Positions 11,301-20,200 of a stretch of DNA of 64,000 nucleotides are shown piece by piece. Position 1 is the first letter of the stretch; each line of letters opens with the position of its first letter. The notes beneath the pieces are model-generated. The model ran no database searches. It was not told where the DNA came from and saw nothing but the letters and a program-made list of their open reading frames with translations. The position numbers and the translations under genes are program-made. This stretch comes from Micractinium sp. NFX-FRZ. Its lineage: Eukaryota; Chlorophyta; Trebouxiophyceae; Chlorellales; Chlorellaceae. Location of the stretch: assembly GCA_029339195.1 (NCBI GenBank), contig JAPTJF010000223.1, positions 1 through 64,000 of the forward strand. The letters run 5' to 3'.

Positions 11301-13354
11301 TGCCTAACCTGGCGGGCGGGCAGCAAACCAGGTGGAACGCAAGTCCCTATCAACTGGCTGGCTGGCTGGCCTGCCTGCCTGTCTGCCCGTCACCCCTCGA
11401 CGCACCTTGCCGACCATGCCCACGACGGCTGCCGCCTCCAGAAGCAACCACATGGCAATGATATACTTGTGGGCAGCCAGCTGGTCTGAGTAAGGCCTGT
11501 CCACTAGCAGGCGCTGGTCAGGCTGCAGAGGGAGGCCGGCAGACGTGTGTGGCCAGGCAGGCAGTCGGGCAAGCAGGCAATGGGTGGGCAGGCGTGCGTG
11601 GGCGGGGGTTGAATGAGCGACAAGCAGGGGCCGCTGTTGATTGGGCAAGAGTAAGGAAGGCACTTGGAAAAAGCGGCCAGGCACAAAGTGGGAGGAAGGA
11701 CAAGCAAGCAGCGGGACAAGCAGAGGCAGCATGTCTTTCCCACGTGTGTGTAAGTGAGCAGTCGTTATGCCGGCCAGCTGATAATATGCAGTGCGAGGGA
11801 TAGGTTTGAGGGCATGGCCAGCCCGCACTCACCGGCATGTCCAGTGCGTTGCGCCCTCGCCACAGCTTCATGTTTTGCATGCGGGCCAGCAGGAAGAAGA
11901 GGAGGATGGAGAAGAAGGTCCACTGCGGCGCAGCGCGAGCAGCATGGGGTTGAGGGGAGGGCAGGGGTGGGCATGCCGGGGAGCGAGTGGCACGGCTGTA
12001 TCGACGGGCAGCAGTGCAGCGTGCCTCCACATGGGGCTGTCGTACCAGAGCATCTAACATATATACGTATACCGGGCATGCATACGTATCAAATCATGTG
12101 GCAGCAGGGGTTCCGGGTGCACGGCCAGCAGGGAATACACGCCATGCTTACACAGCACGCTGCACAGCACAGCACGGCACGGCGCAGCGCAGCACGGCAC
12201 AGCGCAGCGCAGCGCAGCACACCTGTAGAAAGCTTGTGATGGCCAGGGTTGTCCATGGGAAGGTGCAGTTGGGGGTTGACAGCGTGTCGGCAAAGGCTGC
12301 CACAAAGAGGGTGCAGTAGGCGATCTGGAGGGCGAGCAGCACGGCGGCGTTTGTGGTGAAGTAGCGCTGGCGGATGGACCTGCAGGCATGAGCGGGCAAG
12401 CCGGACGGGGAGGATGGTGTGGCGGCACAGGAGTCGACTGCCAGGCAGACCAGTGGGCGGATGTGGGCAGGCAGGCAAGCAGGGCAGGCAAGGACACCCT
12501 CGGAGGCAGGGAGGCAGGCAACCACAGCGGCTGGATGGGCAGCACCCAGCTTGGTGGAAAGAACATCATCAAAGTAAAAAATTAAACGGAAAGATCAGAC
12601 TAGGATTTCACAGCCGAGCCAAGGCAGAGGGCACGGACACCCCTCAGCATGGCAAGCCGGCGGCCACCACACTCACCAAGCACACCGATCCCTCATCGCG
12701 CAGCGCACTCGGTACGTGAACCAGGCTGCCACAAAGAGCAGCACGCCCAGGCAGACGGACCCCACGACGAGCTCGGTTCGGTACATCTTGCGCAGCTGCA
12801 CAAAAAGTGGCAAGGCAAGACAAGGCAAGACAAGATAAGGCAGGAACAAGTGATGAGACAAGAGGCCATCTACATCTGGAGATGCTGCAAGGCGCCGGGC
12901 GAGCGCCAGGCAAGCGGGCATGGGGGATGGGACGCTGGGATGCAACAGGCCGCAGTGCTCTCCTGAACAGAAATGGAAAGGGTGGGTGCTGTGCTGCACG
13001 CGCAGGCGGCACGGGGATTGGCACCCACAGCGGCTCCCGACGCACCTCGTGGCCGGTCAGTGTGCCGCTGCTGCGGATGGAGTATATTGCTATTGCCAGC
13101 AGCACAAACATCAGGTTCATCACGATGTTGGAGTAGGTGAGAAAGCGGGCCTGGGCCTTTGTGGCAACCTCCACTCGGAGCACCACCGGCTGCTGCTGCT
13201 GCTGACGTGGCGGCGGCGGCGGCGGTGGCGGTGAGCCGGCGGGCCCGCTGCCCGCTGACTTGAGGCTGCCATCAGGGGCTGCATCTGCCAGGGCCACGAA
13301 AGCTTCCTCTGCTGATGACGCGGTGTTGATTTTGGCGTCTTCCTGAGCTGCCAT
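5333..13354 (-). CDS. Multi-pass membrane protein with class 3 lipase domain, paralogue B (complete, 863 aa)
   Basis: Nineteen exons: 13354-13046, 12795-12677, 12379-12223, 11922-11833, 11522-11406, 11182-11074, 10727-10628, 10462-10317, 9967-9879, 9592-9473, 9321-9183, 8920-8734, 8310-8292, 7760-7676, 7526-7413, 7091-6991, 6609-6547, 6270-6073, 5662-5333; 2592 nt in all. About eight hydrophobic helices occupy residues 75-400, preceded by a Pro/Gln-rich cytosolic leader. The class 3 lipase core follows: oxyanion motif VVVAFRGTASIE (~555-567), nucleophile elbow GHSLGG (Ser636), TFGAPRVGN, catalytic Asp near 692 in GKDPIPWIP and probable catalytic His near 738 in DHMTGAY. The Ser-Asp-His spacing fits the family. 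A 19-nt exon encodes the end of the oxyanion motif. The C-terminus is Glu/Ala-rich. The order membrane domain then lipase recalls sn-1 diacylglycerol lipases, but the helix number differs; the substrate is unknown. Confidence 0.88.
6641..6753. repeat. 39-bp tandem repeat, three copies, in an intron of paralogue B
   Basis: Three near-identical head-to-tail units containing GAGAGCAGAAGGCTGATGAT lie between the exons ending at 6991 and starting at 6609. The unit is a multiple of three and stays open on both strands, which explains repetitive ORFs here, but it lies inside a well-supported intron. Confidence 0.8.
7341..7380 (-). repeat. Degenerate copy of the end of lipase exon 15 (paralogue B)
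   Basis: Downstream of the real exon end (7413, coding RFWITG) the intron holds a diverged second copy. Its coding strand reads GGTACTTCTGAATCACAG and then GT. Paralogue C has a similar duplicate at the same place, so the duplication probably predates the gene duplication. Confidence 0.5.
8508..8640 (-). repeat. Two degenerate copies of the end of lipase exon 12 (paralogue B)
   Basis: The true exon 12 ends at 8734 with VVVAFR and a GTGGGT donor. Further into the intron, at about 8608-8640 and 8508-8530, the same strand again encodes VVVAFRWVG and AVVAFTWAG. The first copy keeps an identical donor. If the upper copy were spliced, the oxyanion motif could in principle be supplied by it. Confidence 0.55.
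11226..11270. repeat. AGCAC pentanucleotide microsatellite
   Basis: About nine perfect CAGCA units lie in an intron of paralogue B. Shorter AGCAC runs recur in introns of all three lipase copies, for example around 12156-12222, 16665-16800 and 3183-3197. Confidence 0.85.
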
Positions 13355-14217
13355 GGTTACGGCCGCTGCTGCGGTGGGGCGGTGGAGGCAGCGGTGGAGG
13401 CAGCTGGCAGGACGTCGGGGAGGCAGGGTGAGCTTGTTGCGGCGGCACGGCGGGCGCTGCTACCCGCGCGTCGGCGAGCAGAGGAAGCGTATGCAAGGCT
13501 TTAACGCCGCGACGGCCCAGCAGGGACTCGCTCCGGAATGTTGCGAGCGGTTGTTAAAAGCCAACACGCGCGACGGCCAGGGCGCCAGCCAGCGGTCAGG
13601 GGGCGAATGCTGAACCGAAGAAGTGACGAGCGCGCTCCAAGAGCGCTGACTGGCGTTGGACTCACCAAGCGCTGGGTGGCTTGGCTGGCGGCACCTATTA
13701 TCCCGGGCGCCCCAGGTGCCTGGCCTCTGTGTTGCTAAGCTGTAATTGGAATGGCTGGCAAAGTGCTACAGCCGTGCCAGGTGTTCCTTGCTCTAATTGC
13801 ACGGAGCATAAGCAAGCATACAGATCGCTGCCACCCTTTCTAGACCGGATGCGCTGCAGCGCACGCTGGGGGCGGCACTACCCATGACGGGGTCCCTCAG
13901 GGTATCCTGCTTGCCCCACTGCTCGAAACTTCTCTCGAGCAGCTAAATCCCACATGTAACGCCACATGCACGGCAGGGAGGGCAGAAAGCAGAGGGGCGA
14001 CAACATTTGGTGTGTACCAAACTTAGGGCTGCATCAGGGAGGAACTGCGTGTACACATTGTACCGTAATTGTGACATTTTAATAGGTTTGGGAGGCCTGC
14101 GCAGTATTGAGAGCATAATAACACAGATAATACAATATGTCAAGCGAATCATGAGGTGGATGCGGGGACAGTATCTGACAACGTCACGCCATGCTGCTGC
14201 TGCCGCCGCTCTACCTG
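13355..14217. other. Intergenic region between paralogues B and C
   Basis: This 860-base stretch holds the promoter and 5' leader of copy B and the 3' UTR of copy C. The part 14020-14165 is markedly more AT-rich than the rest. I found no TGTAA on the minus strand here, so the polyadenylation site of copy C is unassigned. No gene recognised. Confidence 0.6.
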
Positions 14218-17200
14218 CTACTGTTCCTGTCGTTCCAGCCGCTGCTGTAGCTCCTGCCGCTCCTCCTGCTGCTGTTGCCGCTGCTGGCGCTCCTCTTCGC
14301 CACGATCAGCGCCATGCTGCACCCCCTGCTGAGACGGCATGCCCCTGCTGCCGCCAGCACAGCCGCAGCAGGGCACCTGTGGCCCACACAGGTTGCCGAG
14401 CGAGGGCCGCCGGCGCATGGCGGCCCTGTCCCGCTGAGCAGCGAGCTCGTCGGCACATAGTGGCGCCTTTTCGGGATCCCGCATGCTCTCCACTTCCATG
14501 CTTGTCAAAACGAGCGTCCGCCCAAGGTCCACCGCTGCCGCCAGCGCCTCCACCCCCTCGGCGCCCCCGGGCAGCGCCTTGCTGGCAGCAAACTGCAGGC
14601 AGGGTTGGCCCAACAAAGGGTGCCTGTGACACAGCCGCAAAGGGGTGCAGAAGAGCGCCACTGCAGGAATCTGATGCACCAGTGACCAGGCGCTGCCCCA
14701 GCTAAAGCGGTGCAGCCGGCAGCCTACCCCCAGGAGCAGCATGGCTGGACATCATTTCAGGGCAACATGCAACACCTGAACAGCTTTCTTTCTCACCCAC
14801 CTGTGCCCTCAGCACCGCCGCCAGGGACAGCGCATAGCTGGTGGTGAGGTGGTGCGCCACCGCCGTGCCCCGCTCCATGACAGACAGCTCAAAGTAGGAG
14901 GGGCGCAGGATGAGGTTGCCCGAGGCGTCCACCGTCACGCGCTTGCCGGAGCGCTTGAAGCCATGCTGCAGACAAACGGCACAAGGTTTCGCACATGCAT
15001 TCACTGTCACACATGGGGGTGGAGGTATTGTTAGCAGCTGCAGGCAGCCCAGCGGGCGAGGCAGAAAGCGGTGCACACGTTCAGAGGATGGTGGGCACCG
15101 CCCAGTGCCACTTGTGCTCCCAGCCACAGAAAGCCGATGCGGTTGCCGGCCGGGCCTTGCAGGCACAGGGACGAGCCTTGCCGCATGCAGCCGACTGCAG
15201 GACGGCATGCAGAGCCCGGCAACGCTGTACACGAACAGCTTAGGAAGCCCCGGCATGCTGTGCACGAACAGCTTGCTGCAGAGCCCGGGCATGCTGTGCA
15301 CAAGAGCTTGCTCTGCACAGCGCTGGGCACGCTGTGCACAAAAGCTTGCTCTGCACAGCGCTGGGCATGCTGTGCACGAACAGCTCACCTTGGGCACCCA
15401 CGGCACGGGATCCTTGCCATTCTGCAGGGCATCATGCCCAGTGGGCACGGGCACACCGGGCATTCGCTTGGAGGAGTGTACAGCTGTTCAGTGTATGCCG
15501 TGCCACAGTAGTTTGGTTGCCGGCCAGCCGGGCGGGCGCCTGAGGCAGCCCTGGGCAGGGTTCTGCGTGGCGCATGCAGGTCCGAAAAACACACTGTGCC
15601 TACCACGACTGCATACAAGTGCACCAAGCATAGACGTACCATGACCGCCCACATGTCCGGAACCAGCTTGTCCAAGTGCGTGGCAAACGTTTTGTTGCCG
15701 ACCTGCTGGTAGCAGAGCAGAAACAGCGATGGCGCAGGGATGAGAGCGTGGGCATGGGTGGGCAGGCAGCCGAGCAGCAGGCAGGCTGGGCGGGCCCAGA
15801 GTTGTTGGCACACCGCCATTGGTGCGCGCCGGCAAGGGGCGTTGCTGGCAGCCAGGTGGCCCTCCCTCGAGTGCCTGTACGGCACCCCCCGGGGCTCTCG
15901 ACAGCTCGCCCCGCGGCGCCCCACAGGAGTGCCTCAACACCTGCTGTCACTTCGGGCAGTCGCTTGATGCACTCTTTGAACAGCACAGCGCTCACCCGCG
16001 GCGCCCCAAAGGTGTAGACCGTCAATTGGCTGCCTGGAAAGAGCTGCTTGATGGCCAGAGAGGCCAGCACCGCCAACGCGCCGCCGAGAGAGTGGCCTGC
16101 AGGTGCAGGAGGGAGCCAGCCCAATGCAGTGTGAGAAGAAGGGGCCTCGAGGCTTGCTAATGTGAGGGACGGCGGAGCACCGCCCGGGGAGTGAACGACC
16201 TGCAGGCGCAGCACGGGTAGCCAGGGCGGGCGGGGCGGGAGTGGATCCACAGATGTACCCATACATACCCGAACACACAGAGTCGCGCCTGCACCATCCC
16301 CGCAAACCACACCTGTGATCCAGCAGTACCAGTGCCGCCGGCCCACCGGTTGACCGGCAAACCCTACGCCGCCCGCCCCCCCACGCACCCGTGATCCAGA
16401 AGCGCAGCGGCGGGGCACCCTCTTGCTGGGCTTCTGCCAGCGCCGCCAGCCGGGCAAGCACCTTTTGGTTGAAGCCGCCGCTGAGCCAGGCCTTGGCAAA
16501 GCCGCTGTGCACCTGAGGCACACACAGGGGGGGACAGGCGCAGGATGTTAAACCTTAATCCTATCGCAGGGTGTGGCAGCTCAGCACTCTGTGGCAGGCT
16601 CAGGTACTTTGTAGTGAATGCCACATCCAAGTGGATGGGGCGCATTGAAGCATCCATGCTACACAGCACAGCACAGCACGGCACGCACAGCACGGCACGG
16701 CGCATCACAGCACGCACAGCACAACGCAGCAAGGTGCATCACCGCGCCGCATCGCACACCACAGCACAGCACAGCACAGCACAGCACAGCGCATCACTGT
16801 GCAGCAGAGCACGCAGGAGAGCAAGACGCATCACAGGCTCACCTGCATGCGGTGTCCCAGGTGGAGGTTGTGGAATGCAACCGCCGGCAGCCTGACCTTG
16901 TGCATTTCTAGGTCAGTGAGGACGTTCTGAGGCAGGCACAAGGGGGGCAGTGGAGAGTGTGCAGCAGCAGGAGTTAGCGGGAATTCGTGGTAGCATGCCT
17001 TATGAGGCAGAGGGGGCGAATGTGCAGCAGCAAGAGGAGGTGGTGCAGGTGCAGGGGTTGATGGGCACCAGCAAGAGCAGGTGATGCAGGCACAGGGGGC
17101 GAATGCGCAGAGGCAGCAGGAGTTAGCGGGCGGTGATGGTGGCGGTCCAAGGGAGAGGGTGATGGAGAGGCGGGAGGTTCAGGCAGGGCATGCTCGTGGG

Positions 17201-20200
17201 CTGGGCTCATGCGGGGCAGGCAAAGGGATGAGCGGCAGAGGTACAGTGATATCGGATTCCAGGCAGCAGGGATGCAGGGGGGACATCTAAACCCGAATCC
17301 CTAAACCCCATAAGATGCGCACCTGCATGGAGGCCGTCCCTCTGCACAGCCAACACAAAATCAAGGGCGGGGGAGGTACGTGAGTGAGTGGGGGGGGGGG
17401 GCTGGGCACGGTTTGGTGCGCGTGTAGCAGCGCTCTCTGCATGGCTCGCTGCCCCTGGCAGCACAGGGTACCACACACCAAAACACACCCAACAGCACAG
17501 TGGCGACTGTAACTATGCCTGCCTAATCCAGTCGTTGCAGCTTTTCACATCCCCAAGAGGATTCAACTTCAGGACCCAACCATATCCTGAGAGGTTCACG
17601 AAGCATGCACCAGAGACGTGCATGCCTGCATGCCCACTGATGCACCACACACCGCCTCACCTGAAAGCAACAACAGCTTGGGGCTGGGTGCTGCCCAGAG
17701 CGGAGGTCCCAATCAAGCAGTGCGTGTCGGTTGCTGCATCAACCACCTCCTCCACCTGCTGCAAGCCGAACAGGCTCTGAGCGTACTGCTCGTTGTAAAA
17801 GGTGCCGCTCCGGCTGTCCTCGTACACCAGGCGGGACCAATAGAACAGCCGGATGGCTGCAGCAGGTGGGGGTGCCAGCGGTGGTGAGCAGGCGCAGGTG
17901 GAGGGCAGGCGGGAGGGGCGGGCTTGGGGAGGGACGCAGGCGCAGCGTTCAGCACAGCAGCACGGCACCGATCAGAGCAGCACAGCATGCCGGACCATAA
18001 CATAGAACCTCGTGGCATGGCACAGCGTGCACAGCGCAGCACGGTGCAGGAACACATGTGCGAAGCTGCTGTGCTCCAGCATGCGAGATCACAGCATGGC
18101 ATAGCATGGCACAATGTGGCACAGCATGGCACAGCACGGCGTTGCCCACCCGTCTCCATGCAAAACATTGGCTCCTCAATCAGCCTGGCAACCGCCTCGC
18201 TGGCGTTTGGAACACCCAGCGCCCGGGCGATCCCAGCCATGGCCATGCCAGGCAGGAAGGCGACGGCGTCAACCACAGCAGCCTCAGCCTGCGGACAGAC
18301 GCACGGCGGGGGGAGGTGTAGAGGCACAGTCACATGCTGCAGTATGCGAAATGGCGCACACATGTTGCAATAAGTAGCCGGGGCGGTGGTAGAAATCACA
18401 TGTGTCTGCTCTGCCAGGCCAGAGTACACGGTGAAAGCCAAAACGGACAGCCTGCTCATCCAGGGCAGTGTTCCAAAGAAAGCGTGCCTGCTGGCGTCGC
18501 CCCTTGAGCTTCTGTGGACGCTCCTCCAGCAGCGTTGCCATCCGCTCGTTGCGCCGCTCAATGTCTGCGCCCACTGCTGCCTGTGTCCACGAAAAGTCTT
18601 GTGCAAATTCCTGCAGCAGACAGGGGGTGCAGTCGACTTTGACATCAGCGTGTTGGCATGGCGCTCAGAGCTCACAGAAACCGTGTGCCTGCTGGGTCGG
18701 GGCTACGCTTCATGACTTAAGCACGACCGTGCGCATAAGCGAAAACACTGCACGACCGTGCGCATAAGCGAAAACACTGCACTCCCCTGCGCTGTGCATG
18801 CTGCGCTTCCCACGGCGACTTGGTAGGTAACGAAGGGAGTGGGCAGCATGGCACAGCCAAGCACGTTGATGAAGGCAAAGATTGGGTAGGTTAGCACACA
18901 CAGGGCTGCGGTGGGCGGGCGGAGGAGTGCGGCGGCCCCGCCCACGCCACCGCCTGCCTGTAGAGGGTTGTCCAGGCTGGTTGCGGCAGGCATGTAGAGG
19001 AAAGTAAGGACGGCGGCCACGAGGGAGAGGGACAGGTTGATGGTGAGGTTGCCGATCTGGCTGTCGCCAGCTGTGGAGCAGCGGTCTTGCAGGGTGGGGA
19101 TGGTGGCCAACAGCAGCATGGACAGCAGGACGGCGGTCAGCACGGGTGTCACGACCCACGCCTGCACCCTCACGAAAATGTGGGTCGATCTGCGGGCAGG
19201 CAGGCAGACAGCGGAGGGGCGAAGTGGGGCTGCTGCCGGCTGTGTGACAGGCATGGCAGGTGCACTGGCGTACACAAACGACCACCGCGGGCCCAGAGAG
19301 GCACAGTTCACACCGGCACTCATGCATATCACAGGGGAAGACATGCCAACAGTTGGGAGGCAGGCCCCCGGTCGTACGCCCGCAATTTAAAGCTGGACTT
19401 CACATGCACCGGCAGTATGGCAGCTGCTGTCAGTCACCACAACTGCCAACGACCAACTGTCCACCGCCAATCTCCAGCAGACTACTGCCAACAGACAGCA
19501 GTCCGTGCACACTCACTTGTAGCGGCAGTAGGGAAGGTGCTCATGTTCCCGCAGTCCTCTTTGCACCAGCAGGTACCATGCGACCACGACTCCCACCGCC
19601 AGCACAAAAGTGATGGCTGCAGGCCAAGCAGGAGGGAGAGCAAGCAAGCAGGGGTGTGGCGCTTGGTGGGGAGGCAAGAAAGGAGGCCCCGCACCGGATT
19701 GGCGCACGGCGTGCACAGCAGCAGCAACAGGCAGGCAGGCAGGCAGGCAGTGCAGACGCGAGCTGGCTTTGTCAGAAGCTGCAGCAGGACAGGCGCTGCA
19801 GCAGGACAGGCGCTGCACTCGCAGTCAGCCGTGACACAAGAAGCTGCACAGGCGGGGCTGCGCTCACCAACGGCGGCTACATGCTCTCCGGAGTGGTCAC
19901 ACTGCCCCAGCTCTACTCTGGCATGGCAGTCTCCCCCGTACCCAGCCGGTCCGCGCCCGCCGTAGCGATGGAACTGCGGGGCAGCGGGGATGGGACAAGC
20001 CACAAGGCAATCGCCGCAGCGGCAGCAGCAGTGTGTGTTGCTGCCGACACGCAGGCGTGCGGCAGCCGCGGCGCTCAGCGGCAGGCAGTGGGAAGCAGCA
20101 GCAGCAGCAGGAGCAGCAGCACGGGCGATGCGTGTGCACTATTGTACACTGCTGTGGGGTGGGCATCTGGGCAGCAGCAGCAGCACTGTGTGTGCACAAT

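Noticed and set aside
14007..14705. 232-codon plus-strand ORF with Ala/Pro-rich translation
   Set aside because: Antisense to the last exon of lipase C, with composition expected from GC-rich antisense frames and no recognisable domain.
16665..16800. CRISPR-like array of short repeats (also 11226-11270)
   Set aside because: These are AGCAC microsatellite runs without spacers of constant length, in introns of a eukaryotic gene.
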